Assembly (NCBI GenBank): GCA_963277665.1
Contig: OY728165.1
Coordinates: forward strand, 1,151,618,050 to 1,151,682,049
Direction: 5' to 3'
Length of the DNA: 64,000 nt
DNA from: Viscum album
Lineage: Eukaryota; Streptophyta; Magnoliopsida; Santalales; Viscaceae
Made by a program: the position numbers and the translations under genes. The notes beneath the pieces were generated by a model, which saw nothing but the letters and a program-made list of their open reading frames with translations, did no database searches and was not told the DNA's origin. This document shows positions 38,990-50,249 of this stretch, in pieces (the first letter of the stretch is position 1; every line of letters starts with the position of its first letter).

Positions 38990-40112
38990 ATGAATTCCTG
39001 GTGACTGATTACCACGACCACAACCTCCACCTCATCCAAAATAACCAGAAGAACTCCATTTCCCTGACTGAGGAGTAACTGGGGGTGCTTCCCCTAAACA
39101 TGGAGTCATAAAAGGACCCCTATCACCTACTACTGGTGATAAGATCTTATAGAATCACCAAAGATGCCCCATCTTGCCACAAAATCAGAACTCTACTAGG
39201 TCTTTCGGGAAATCTGGCCTCGTATGCCCACTCTTCTTGCATTGGTAGCACACCACCAGATACCAGAAGATGCATCCCACCTACTCTGATCTCCTCGTAA
39301 AGTCTCCCTACGATGCTTCCTACTATCAGTTGGAGAAGCACTAACCCTGGATGTTAATCCTCCCTAGCCAATAGGTTCATAATCTCTCAAAATACATGGC
39401 GTGATCAGTGCCTACATGACTATAGAGGATATCGAAGTCAACCTGAAGATGTTAAATTGGGATCAGATTTCCATCCTAAGACCAACTTCAAACTTCTGTG
39501 CAAGGAACAACTCATATGCCCCTTGAAAGGGTGTGAAGCACTGCAGCATGATGAAGTGAGAAGAATACTCCATAACAAAAAGAGAAACATACTCCATGCT
39601 CATGAACACTCAGACTCGATCAGCCGTCAAGGACTCCGGAGAGAAATAATCATATAAGGTACGCTAAAACTCATCCCAAGACATATTCTGCTGGCGTTCC
39701 GCCAGGGAGAACACATACCACAACCGCTAGGCGGAGTCTCAAAACATGTTGGTAGTGAGCTTGACCCTACTTTCTTGAGATATTTCCAGATGCATGAAGA
39801 TCGTCAACATGGCTTCTAGACCTGAATCTATAGCCTGGGGTCCCCATCTCATGAGAAAGTGGGAGGATGATATTGATCAAATACCCACATCAATTATGCC
39901 ATCGACGGGGCAGTAGGTGGTGCTCCATGGTAGGCCTACATCATCCTAAAAAATCCCACCCTAAATTGTTCATCGGTACCTGTTTCAGGTAAAACTGTTG
40001 GATCCAAGACCGGCACAATTGGAGGATCTGCTAGAAGTCATTGATCAATCATGTCTAGTTTCTGATCATTTCCTTGTAATAGGGGGACTACTAGTGGACC
40101 TCTCGGTGGCAT
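38990..40112 (-). pseudogene. Chromovirus gag, broken
   Basis: The likely start is the ATG at 40,112 (minus), giving MPPRGPLVVPLL, like the MPPR starts of plant chromovirus gags. The frame soon meets stops. Further on, near 39,250-39,170, it reads CYQCKKSGHTRPDF, a CCHC zinc knuckle whose last Cys is Phe, followed by FCGKMGHLW, a second damaged knuckle. The product would be the capsid/nucleocapsid that packages element RNA. Too many breaks remain for any function. Confidence 0.7.
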
Positions 40113-41130
40113 GAATCTGCAAGGTCAAACCCACATCTTAGATCAATATAATCAAGGACTGAATGCTATATTCATAAGAATGGAACAGAAGGGAGAAAGC
40201 ATTTATGTGTTATAAAACACAAATAATGGACGTGTATGTCCACGACACGACATGTATTGGAATTCTCTTCCCCTCCCCATGTTCTCTTATTGGGCTATGC
40301 CACATGGTTCTCCTTAGAAGGAAGCTACATGGCATGTTAGTGACAGACACGACGTGTACTAGAAAAACATCACCAACCCGTGTTGTTAGCTACACGACCA
40401 GTTACACGACTGACTATACACGATATGTACCAAACGGACAATACGTGCACTTAGAGGATTTCCCAAACCCATGTTGTTAGTTAAACGACTTGATTTAAGG
40501 ATCAAACATCATGGTGTGTTCAAAACTAACATGGAATGTATATCTGAAGTTTTTATCCTTCCATGTCGTTTGTCACACAGGTGGACACTAGGTCAAAACA
40601 ACATAGCGTGTACAACCGGTACACGGTGTGTTGCAACAAGAATTTCCATATCCCGTGTCTCTTCCCAGACGACCTATGACAAGACTAGAGACTAAAGGGC
40701 ATGTACATAAGGTACACGGCGAGTACTTATGTAAAATAGTTTCTTCCCAAACAGAACAACTCATGGCATGTAGTTTAACTACACGACGTTTATCTAGGTT
40801 TCTTCAGACTGTAATCCTCCGAAACGACTCTAAAACCTTGGAAATAGTGATATAGTCCCTTAAGTTCCAAATTCTGATCTTTGAGGGCCCATAATCCCTA
40901 CGAATAAAGCATCGCATGTTATAAAGGTTAAAATCATGCATTATAATGCACTAATCCACCAAATTCTAGTCTATTAGGGCCCATAACACCTTAAGAACCA
41001 ATGTTTAGAATTGTTAAAACAAAACCATAGACAATTTAATACTATATCCAAAAATTGGTTTAATATAAAGGCATCTATCACAAGATCATGCATACCTAGC
41101 ACACCACCTATCAAAACAACTTGCAATCGC
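40113..41130. other. Chromovirus leader region with CACG/CGTG motifs
   Basis: No coding region is visible. Between about 40,220 and 40,790 short, nearly palindromic motifs recur (ACACGACGTGTAC, TACACGGTGTG, TACACGGCGAGTAC, TACACGACG). A similar but looser style appears in the LTR at 23,890-24,080, yet I could not align the two. I found no initiator-tRNA PBS and no second copy of the LTR here. The region ends at the left edge of the Ogre-like LTR. Confidence 0.5.
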
Positions 41131-42119
41131 TATTTCGGCTGGAAATGGGGATGACCTCATTTGTTTAAGGTTCATGCTTTCCAATAGGTTTCTAACTGGT
41201 TTATTCATAGAACCAGAAACATCCAATGATTCTATATCCATTTGGACCTACATTCCAAAGTTAGGTTCTCATTAGTTGTGGATTGATGAGGATTATGAAT
41301 TTTCATTGGTCGAGAGGATGGGAGGTCCGACTCGTCACACTTTTTTCAGGGGAATTATTGTCTACTCCGGGACTCTCTTATATATTTGAGTTATGTTCAT
41401 GAATCATTATTAATTAACCATGCATGAAAATGAGTTTTCCTTTAATTTTGGACATCAATGATATGTATGAGACTTATAGAATCTTTTATATGTATTCGAG
41501 GTTCTTCATCGGTGGAGAATCATCCGTATGTATTAGAGATTATTAGTCCATGGTATCCTTCAATACATTATATAGAAATCTCTTCATCATTATAATATCC
41601 ATTCTGGTTTTAAAGCCACTCAGTGGGGCACCTAAAGTTTATTTTCATTCATAAGGACATGTATAATTTTAGAGTTGGGATCGTACTCGCAGATGGGATA
41701 CCTACATATCCTTGTTTAAAAAGGAATCAGAACCCACATAGTTAGGGAATTAAGATATAGTTTAACATCATATGTGATAGATGAGAATTAATGGGTGGTG
41801 GTCTTGAACATTAGAAAGGCTTCATACATACTCTACATTTAAGGAAGATATCAATGTCCCCATAATTTGATTAAGAAATGTGGGGCTTATGTATAATTAT
41901 CGGCCCAAAGGGAAGTGTTGTGGTTACTTTTACACTCTAAGCTCACTTGAGACATGCTTGGTGTGAGAAACAAGTGGTATTGCTAAACCTGATGATTTAT
42001 GCCAGGAAAGATGTGGTCATACGGAAGGATATGGGGATTCTGTATGTGTGACTTCCAAAGTAGATGAAGACTAGGATTCACTTATGGGAAGAAGCCTAGG
42101 AACAAGGTCCATGAAGTGT

Positions 42120-42500
42120 TTGTGCTTTATGATGATTTGGATACTCTAACTTGGGGCTTACTCATGAGGAGGATGCCCAAATTAGGGGGGAATTATGATT
42201 GGGGTTTACTCTTGAGAAGGAGGACCAAATTAAAGGATACTTGTAACTTGGGCCTTATTCTTGTGTTGGAGGCACAAAGTTAAAGGGGACTTGGGGCTTA
42301 CTCCTAAGAAGGATTACCATTAACAGGGTCCATAAAGTTATTGTGCTTTCTGGAGATTTAGATTCTTAATTTCGGACTTACTCCTGAAGAGGAGGACCAG
42401 ATTAAAGGTACATGACATTTGGGGCTTACTTCTGAAAAGGATTACCATGTTAGGGAACTTGGGGCTTACTCCTAAGGAGGATTCCCGGATTTGGGAACTT
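42120..42500 (+). repeat. Degenerate tandem repeat inside the Ogre-like 3' LTR
   Basis: About eight imperfect units of roughly 45 bp share CTTGGGGCTTACTCCTGA, then GGAGGA, CCAAATTA and GGGACTTG. The matching block in the other LTR is at about 62,880-63,245. No coding role is visible. It lies in the transcribed R-U5 part if the TATA box at 43,141 is used. Confidence 0.75.
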
Positions 42501-43140
42501 CTCATCTTAAAGGATGAGGTTGAAATGAATTAAATCTAAATCCTTTATGACATAAAGTTTATGAATCACATGGTTTTGAGAGATATTCCACAGAACTCCT
42601 TTCATGGATGGAAGCCAACAAAGAAACCATTCCATAAGTGGCATTGAAGACAGTTTTGAAGGCTAGATCATGAAAAGAAAAGGGGAATTTGAAGAAAAGA
42701 GTTGAATATGCTGAAGGGGCACCCAAAAAGAGGTAGGAAAGCATGTCCTGGTTGGGCGCGCAAGTCCTGGTCATCATGGTATACTTGCATGACATTGGTG
42801 TTCTAGGGCGATAGTTAACAAATAGGGTAATACTTGGGAGAGACTTGGATCAAGACCTTATAATTATTCCTAAAGGCTTCCAAAAGGGTGGAGCGCATGT
42901 TCTGTTGAAGGGATAAGGTGGCACATGTGTGTGGCTATTTCCCTTAATGGTTAAATACTTAGGTGCGCAAGTGTTGATGAATTTCAACACTTAGGCCTTA
43001 TTCCCCCTCTTTATATATACCATTATAGGAAAGAAATTACCTTAAAAGTGTTCGAAAGCCTTCAATCAAAGACTAGGGTGCCGAGAGCTTAAATATGACT
43101 TTTGAATTTTTTTTCATCGAAATGGGGGGCACACAAGGGG

Positions 43141-43148
43141 TATTTATA
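43141..43148 (-). promoter_or_regulatory. Sense TATA box of the Ogre-like LTR
   Basis: The minus strand reads GGCCTATAAATACCCCTTG. The same site is kept in the 5' LTR at 63,886-63,893. In the 5' LTR it would start the genomic RNA leftward. Confidence 0.65.
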
Positions 43149-43549
43149 GGCCATTGAGGACCTTGGGCGAAAATAAAATAGGGCGCGCAAGTCACATACA
43201 TGACCAATATGTGGCACGCAAGTATACTTCTGTGATCATGGTGAAACATGTACGACCCATGCTTAAGGAAATCATTGTTCAAGCCATTGTCAATTTTTGA
43301 TGTATCTTCAAAGGAGAAATCTCTTTGTGCTTCATGTATTCCCCTTTTTCATTCATTAGACTCTGTGACGGAAATGAGGTTCAACAAAAGTCCCCCCCTC
43401 ATATTTGGATCTGAAGAAAGGAAAATAGGATTTGACTCTGAGGTAATGTAGAAAACCAGGGAAATTTGGGCGCGAATGTGTTGAGCACGCAAGTAGCGGC
43501 ACACAAGTGTGAGCCGTGCAGGGTACAACGCACATGTTCGAGCCTTGCC

Positions 43550-43557
43550 TATAAATA
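43550..43557 (+). promoter_or_regulatory. TATA box for the antisense PMD gene
   Basis: TATAAATA in GCCTATAAATATGTGG on the plus strand, about 320 bp before the ATG at 43,871, with a plausible start site near 43,585 (CACTTCACACAAAG). It points away from the sense TATA at 43,141-43,148. Whether it lies in the LTR or just beside it cannot be told. Confidence 0.55.
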
Positions 43558-43870
43558 TGTGGCACCACTTCACACAAAGCACCCGACTTTTTAACTATTT
43601 GAACTCTCAGCGTGCAAGTACTATGGATTTCACTCGTTCAAGTAGCTTCAGCTATCCGTGGTTCATTGTTTCTTTGTGGCGTGCTTATACAGAGGTATTT
43701 GGACTTGCGTGGTAATTCCTACATGCCTATACTTTCACGAACGAATTAGACTTATGCGCCAACATTGGACTTGCGTTCCTTAATGCCTAATCCATTTTCA
43801 AATTTCATCATAAATTTTATAAAAAATCAACTTACATAAAAGTTAATTATCTGATGTTTGTGAAGATTCA

Positions 43871-46800
43871 ATGGATCCCAGAAGAATTGGAATAGCTAAT
43901 GAGCTGGCTAGCAAGTAGATTGATGACATGATGAGCATTGTTGGACACGACTATTATAATATCTATGACAACACACTCTCAGATTTTTCCAAGTACTTGA
44001 ATAAGTATCATCTTAATTTCCCACAAAGTATCTACCTCCCTATGTATGGCCATGGTCATATGCTAGAAGTCAACATTCCAGAGCCAAAGAACCATCTACC
44101 GCATTCTTAGTTTCAGACTTACACCAATTTTGCTTCATCAAATGTCTCAGATGGAGGATCATTCGTAAATGATGGAATAATGTAGAAGGCCTTCATAATG
44201 CATCATAGCCCTTGTGCCCCAGATTTGAAACCTCACAAGCTGGAGCTGCAACCACATTTTTATTCCTCAATCTTCCAAAATTCTCAGATGGATCAATCCA
44301 AAGGCTGGAAGTAGAGTTAGGACTGTCGTCCTGGAGGAGGATTGATGCCAACATGGATATGGGCATATTGGGTGTGACAAACCTATGCAGATATTGTCGA
44401 TGATTTGAAGGGAGAAGAAATATATGAAGTCGTATGGGTTGGGCAGATGTATGTCTATAGGAATGATAACTTTGTGATGGATCTGATCAGCCGCTGGAGC
44501 CCAGAAACCAATTATTTCCATCTGACTCATGGAGAAGTAGGCATCAGTTTGTGGTATGTCAACATGATATCAGGGGCTCCAATTTTGGGTGATATTTATG
44601 ATGAATTCATCCCACCCAAGGCGACTTGTAATGATTCGATGAAGACTCCAGCTTTGGCTCAAGAATAATATAATATTTCCCAAAATCTCATGAATTCAAA
44701 GACCTACAAAACTCATTATAGAAAGGATATTCATCCAGAGGAGTGGATGGATATGTTTCCTAACAATAATAAGGAGAAGGGTCCCACCTATACTCATCCT
44801 ACTAGCATCCCAAGAACATAGAAGAAGGGTTCTCTTGGCATATTCTGGCTGACTCTTGAAGTAGGGGAATTTGAAAAGTGCAGGTATGAAGTGAATAAGA
44901 TTATCACAGAGAAGGCCCGTCTGGCGGGATTCAAAGCCTTGTGGCATAGTGTTTATCTTTTACCAGTCTGGGATTATAAGGGAGTAATTAGGCCAGGGAC
45001 CTTCGTTGTTGCAACCAAGTTGGCTGAGAGGAAAATGGTTGCTTTGGACACCCCCATTTTGGAAAAGATTTATAGTAGATTACTCCATGTATTTTTTGGT
45101 AAGTTTCCTTTGAGAATAGTGGGACCATTCCAAGTTTTGTGGGGATGGATGACCACTCATTTCAGAACATATGTTGTACAGAGTGGAGTACATGATCTTG
45201 GGAGTTCATTCAGGCCATCAGTACAGGCATTTTCAGGAATTTTTCCGTTATCCCTCTACTCATATGATATGATGGCGAGGCTAAGCATGTTCAAGGAATT
45301 CCATTTCCTTCCATATGGAATCCCAAAAATAGGCGGTTTGTTGATGATGAAAAAACTAGCCTAGAATTGAGGTCATACATGTTGTCTAGCAAATATGGTC
45401 TATTTGACACCAAGATTGATGGAGAGATTTTATGCGATGACTATGCCCCATATAGATTTGCACGTCAATTCATGTGTCTACAGCAGACTGTTTTATCCCA
45501 TCCTGTGCATGTCAGGTCAGTGCAGAATCGGATGGTTTCCCGACAACTATGGTTGCTGACATCTATGGAGAATACCGGGGCAGTGTTTGATCTAACAGTT
45601 GCTGGAGAGGCGAGTAACTTGAATACATGGTATACTGACAACTTTATAGCATCATACCCTGAAGCGGTAATGAATCATTTGGTTCATCGGGTGGGGAAAA
45701 AGAAGAGAACTGTAGAGAAAGAAACCCTTTGTCTGGAAGGTGACTCTTCTACACCCGAAACTGATTAACCGGATTCTTATCCCAGGGCTTACTCATCATA
45801 TTCTTAGGATCGGGAGAATGAGACACAATATGTATCAAAGCGGCCTCGTGTCAGATATAATCCTCATGTCAGAATCAAAAGACCCACTCCATCGACTCCT
45901 GGTGAGTAACATCATTGAGGCAATTTAGGCAATTTAATCTCCATCACTTATAGAGAAACGTGTTTTATTTTACTATTCTTTATCTTTGATTGCATACGCT
46001 GGGAAGAAGTTGAAGTCCAAGACTGTAGGACCTTCCCCGCAGCCTTCTGGTACACATTCTGAATATCTTCAACCAGAGGTTGTCCAAACATTGCGTAGTT
46101 TATACTGTGATTCTGAAACCCCCTGGCTAGACTTATGCGAAGGGATACACATTCCTGGAGTAGGGAATCATTGGGATTCTATCAATATCTGTTTCAATGA
46201 TAACCCTAATGAAGTGTGATATTACATCATAGAGAAGGATATGATTATATATTCCACCGATGATACCATTCCTATCACCAAGTGGGTGAGGTAAATGATA
46301 GATCAGGGCACCACTGAGGGGACTGGTGCTTCCGATGATGAGGAGTGGCATGATTACATGGATCCTGAATATATAAGTCTCTTTCCATATTTTCATTGCA
46401 ACTTCATTTCAGTTAAAGGTGTGTTAGTCAATGAAATTATTTTCTTCATCCTACAGCTTTCAAAGGAAGGAACTGCTGGGGTTCCTTCACCATAGTATCG
46501 CCCAAGTGGTACTGCCATCGTAGCTAATGAATCTCCTCACGAGCCGGGTGAGGTATCTCTAGAGCAGCAAGACATGGATGAGGAGTTAGATATGTATTTT
46601 CGCATTCCAATTCATGTATCTGGAGTTTATGATTCCAATACACCCAAAATGCCAAAAGAATAAAAGGCATCGAAAGAAGAAGTTCACAGCTAAATGATTC
46701 ATCAGTAGTGGTAAGTCGTTTGGATAGTCATGAATCTTATCTTATGAAAAGATTGACCATACTTCTTGTAATTTCTGGTGCTACTTCAATTTCCCCTTTG

Positions 46801-48372
46801 AGGGAGAGTATTGACCCTCCTCTGAGAATTACAGAGGGTGCTGGGGAACAATCACAAGTTCATACTGACTTGGTTGCTCCAGAAGAAGCGCCATCGTTTA
46901 TTCCCGGTACTGCTCCTTCTAATGCTGCAAGGATTGAAGAACCTGCTTTTGGTAATTTAACAATGCTTCATAAAATATTGAATAAAAACGTAAACTAACT
47001 TCCATTTTGTTATACTTTTAGGTTCAACACCTACACCAGAACATTTGGCAGCCACTGTAACAGTTGTCGTAATTTTCTCTAAAAAAACTGTCTGGGGTCA
47101 AAGGCTACAGGATTAGGTTCACCAAGATAATTCATCTAATTCTCCCACTGGTGAGACTAACCAGGAATCAAATATATCTTTGAATGGAATGATGAATCTT
47201 GTAAAATCATTTGATAATTTTTTAGATCATGTTAAATTACTATTTAATTTTGAGGATGTTGGATGTGAGTGTTATCCTTCAACCAGTTAAATTTTTTTTA
47301 TTATATTTCTGGCCATGATTGGTTAAAATGTACAGTTCCTTCTCAACAAGCTGTTGAACTTCCAATGCCTGAAGGGGGTATAGAAAACCCTACTATTGCA
47401 GAGACATCAACTTAAGTGGAGCTGAACCTGGTAGAGCTTCCTAAAACCCGTCCTGAAATTCCTGTTGAAGCTAGGAAAGATGGGGCAGAGCGTTATCATA
47501 TTGCTGATCTACCATTGGGTAAGAGATAAAAATATTTGTGGTTTCACTTAATTTTCAGGACATTTTAATCAACCTTTTTTATCCATTGAAACTAACCAAA
47601 TATTTTAATTGACTATGGAGGGCCATCAATTTTAGTGGTTAGATCTAGAAGTAAAGCCTCAGCCTCTTCCCCAATGGGAGTAAAAAGTGATGTAACAAGG
47701 TTTAGGGGGGAAGGAGAAGAAAATGGCACATTGTTAAGTGCATTAATTCGAGATTATATCCCCCCATCCCCCCCGTGATAGTGATACTAAATCAGAACCG
47801 AAGGTAAAAAAGGCACTCTAGTTTTCACGACTCAAGGCAAGGAAGAACATATGGAAGATCATATCTGAAGTGGCTCTTGAAGAGCAGTCTTTGAAGATCC
47901 CGCGACTATCATCCATGTTCATCATGGTGGGAATTGGCGGTTTTGGATATCAAGAGATCCATACCGTAGTGAAAAAATTCATTTTAAGGAGGGAGTAGGA
48001 GCAGAGGTACCATCAAGACTTGACCAGAGTGAGGATGTTGGCCAATATTAGAGAATTTGAGGCTGTGGTATCCCGATCTGTGGCTGATCGTGCTGAGAAA
48101 TTGAAGGAGCTGAAACATATGATCAAGGAGAAAGTTGTCCAGCAGATGAAACTTTAGCAACAGTTTGATGTTGTTACTGGGGAGCATGACTATCATAATA
48201 ATTCACTGGAAAGAGTTCAAACAAATGGTATGAAAGCCATTGAAGATTCCAAGAAAGCACTCCATCAAGATGAAAAGAGTGAAGTTGGTCGAGTTCATGA
48301 GCTTCAAGTGGCTGCTGATGAAGCTCGGGATGTCATAAATCAAAAGAAGAGTTATGTTGAAAGCCTTTTGTA
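43871..48372 (+). pseudogene. Antisense multi-exon gene: plant mobile domain protein with coiled-coil tail
   Basis: It starts MDPRRIGIANELASK at 43,871, antisense to the element. The first long exon carries a plant mobile domain (LISRWSPETNYFHLTHGEVG near 44,490; YAPYRFARQFM near 45,435), then a basic stretch (KRPRVRYNPHVRIKRP near 45,840) that could be a nuclear signal. Likely introns: 45,902-45,995 (GTGAGT donor, acceptor decayed), 46,373-46,456 (donor now ATAAGT), from 46,711 (GTAAGT), 46,952-47,021, 47,265-47,335 and 47,519-47,635. The last exon encodes a Glu/Lys-rich coiled coil (ADRAEKLKELKHMIKEKV near 48,085) ending at TAA 48,370. About ten stops (for example 43,916, 44,108, 44,666, 45,362) and a frameshift near 45,330 show it is dead. 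PMD proteins occur in MuDR transposons, gypsy elements and host genes such as MAIL1/MAIN; the role in retroelements is unknown. Confidence 0.75.
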
Positions 48373-48884
48373 ATTAATGAAAAAGAGAAGATACTCCAGT
48401 CAGTGGATTTCCTTCTAACTCTTGTGAATCAATGAAAAACACTTTCATCTTCAATCATTTTTACCTCTGTTCACTTGCTACTTCCTTTAAAATTTTACCT
48501 AATCCAATGGGCCTAGTAAGCATAGTTTGATATTTTCTAAGATTATAAGAATAAACCAACAAACATTGAATATTTTTATTTCTCAATATTACATAAATCA
48601 TACGAAATGTATGTTTAGTGAGATGGGACTTGACTTTTGTTCATAGTTCCCTTATCTTTTGTGGGAAGTTTAATGTCATGCACGTCAGACTTAAAAAGGC
48701 TAATGTTTAAGGTTGAATAGCTTTGACTGAAGGGATTAAAAATTGACTCAATTCATTGATAATTTGTTTGAAAACACATTACCATATTCAAGTATGGAGG
48801 GGAAAATTGTAAATTGTGACTTAAGAAATTTTGAATTTGAGGAATGTCATGGGAAAAGGGCTAAAAGGAATTAGAGAATGTATT

Positions 48885-49080
48885 TCCCAAGAATTAAGTT
48901 ACCACTATTTGACAAACCCGTTAGTGAGTTGAATTATGCGGGTCCACCTAAGATCATTGGATGCATAGTCAAATAACAACATCCTTTGATTGATACGTCC
49001 GTTATGTAGACTGTTTATGCAAGGCTGCCTAAGGGCATGTGTTTCCTAGCCAGGAAAAATAACTCTCAGAAATTTTACTT
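48885..49080 (+). repeat. About 190-bp direct repeat, copy 1
   Basis: It shares CCCAAGAATTAAGT, CCACTATTTGA, CCACCTAAGAT, GGATGCATAGTC, GTTATGTAGACTGTTTATGC and CCTAAGGG with 49,380-49,565 in the same order. Function unknown. Confidence 0.85.
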
Positions 49081-49379
49081 TTATATTGCTAAAATCCAGT
49101 GAATTTTTATGGAGATTTAAATTTCCCAAAGCATAGAGTCTACTCTATGGGGAGAGGTACTTGAATATGGATAGGATATTCCAAATCAAGATTGCAATTA
49201 ATTGGATGAATGTCACTTTTCTGAAGATCTGAACCAAACGTAGGGAAGGTAAATATAAACCATAGACTTGAACACTTTCAGATCATGAAACTGAATATGG
49301 GACAAATATGTAAAGGATTGCTATTTTTGCGGATCCCTATATATTTTCGTTAATACCAATAAGGATAACAGAGGTTTTT

Positions 49380-49565
49380 CTCCCAAGAATTAAGTAACCA
49401 CTATTTGAAAACCCGTTAGGGGGATTGAATTATGCTGGGCCACCTAAGATAACTGGATGCATAGTCCAATAATAGCATCCTTTGGCTGACAGGTATGTTA
49501 TGTAGACTGTTTATGCATGGCCGCCTAAGGGTATGTGCTGCATAGTCAGACAAAATAATTCCCGG
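49380..49565 (+). repeat. About 190-bp direct repeat, copy 2
   Basis: Second copy of 48,885-49,080, offset by about 490 bp and diverged by substitutions and small indels. Confidence 0.85.
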
Positions 49566-50249
49566 GTATCAGACATTTTGTGACCAGAAGTCAAAAAAAG
49601 GGTTATGGTAATCTGAAAGTATTTAAGGTTTGGAGTTTTTGATACAAGAAAATGGGTATTGTCCAATGCATGATGGAGATACATAGACTAATGCTAACCA
49701 TAATCATGTTGTGGCTAGGTCTAGAATTGAGGTGATGGAGTTCACTACTTATTCCATTATTATGGGAATCAAGCCATACGTAGTTCTTGAAATACAATTT
49801 AACGTCATGTGGGACGCGAATACAGAAGATCTTAGTTTATGGTCATAGAGTTCATACCATAAGGAATACAAAGTGTCTTTTTTATAAACTTGATGTGAAT
49901 GAAGACCATGGTTTTCATACCACATTCATGTTTTCACAGGGGGAATTTTCAGCCAAGGGACTGAAAGTGGAATCTGTGATTAGCCCCAAAGACATGGGGC
50001 TGGATTCGAGGGGCACTCGAACGTTCATAAATATCCCATAAGGTTGGGAATCAAGCCACCCATAGTTCATAAAATATCCCTTGTATAGATTTGGCTCGTA
50101 CAAGTGAAAGGGGAAAAGGGGACATTAGTGAAATGATGGTTTGTTCCAAAATTGAAGGTTCAGACATTTCCATGTATGCACGTAGTCTTTAGAATATGAC
50201 ATAATTGGATATCAATGTCAATGATGATTCCCTCTCAAGCAAGGGACAA

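Larger units (their letters stand above)
22290..41130 (-). mobile_element. Dead Ty3/gypsy chromovirus (Tekay/Del-like), split by an Athila insertion
   Basis: Reading the minus strand from about 41.1 kb down to 38.14 kb and on from 26.75 kb to 22.29 kb gives gag with a zinc knuckle, a DTGAS protease, RT, RNase H, integrase, a chromodomain remnant, a polypurine tract and an LTR, in the order of a plant chromovirus. All coding parts carry stops, frameshifts or deletions, so it cannot encode working proteins. The plus-strand Athila element at 26,756-38,143 interrupts it in the RT region. Its 5' LTR is not recognisable; it may lie beyond the Ogre-like element that starts at 41,131, or be lost. The Tekay/Del placement rests on the RT signature, the chromodomain remnant and the GGGGG-type polypurine tract; it was not tested against a database. 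Confidence 0.85.
42756..43619 (+). repeat. Scattered GCGCAAGT-like motifs
   Basis: The decamer GCGCGCAAGT or close variants occurs at 42,756, 42,963, 43,183, 43,214, 43,485, 43,498 and 43,610, a high density of CpG-bearing sites in AT-rich DNA. Similar sites recur in the other LTR near 63,482, 63,664, 63,710 and 63,929. Their place around both TATA boxes suggests promoter elements; that is inference. Confidence 0.6.
41131..43800 (-). repeat. 3' LTR of the Ogre-like element (right edge approximate)
   Basis: The left edge TATTTCGGCTGGAAATGGGG at 41,131 matches TGTTTCAGCTGGAAATGGGG at 61,875 (TG changed to TA). The match runs colinearly to at least 43,250, which pairs with the window end at 64,000. 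Beyond that the edge can only be guessed; it must lie before the antisense gene start at 43,871. The LTR contains a minisatellite-like block, a minus-strand TATA box and several GCGCAAGT-like motifs. Confidence 0.8.
48373..50240. other. Non-coding 3' region of the Ogre-like element, with direct repeats
   Basis: No coding region is visible. Two copies of a roughly 190-bp unit lie at about 48,885-49,080 and 49,380-49,565 (listed separately). Motifs GGGAATCAAGCCA...GTAGTTC at about 49,766 and 50,046 and TTTAACGTCATGTGGGACG at about 49,798 resemble sequences in the LTR. Confidence 0.6.

Noticed and set aside
22290..41130. 40.2-41.1 kb as the chromovirus 5' LTR
   Set aside because: It shares a motif style with 23.9-24.1 kb but does not align with the 3' LTR, and no PBS is present.
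46419..46456. 38-bp intron from GTGTGT to CTACAG in the PMD gene
   Set aside because: Too short for plant splicing. A donor changed from GTAAGT to ATAAGT at 46,373 gives a plausible 84-bp intron instead.
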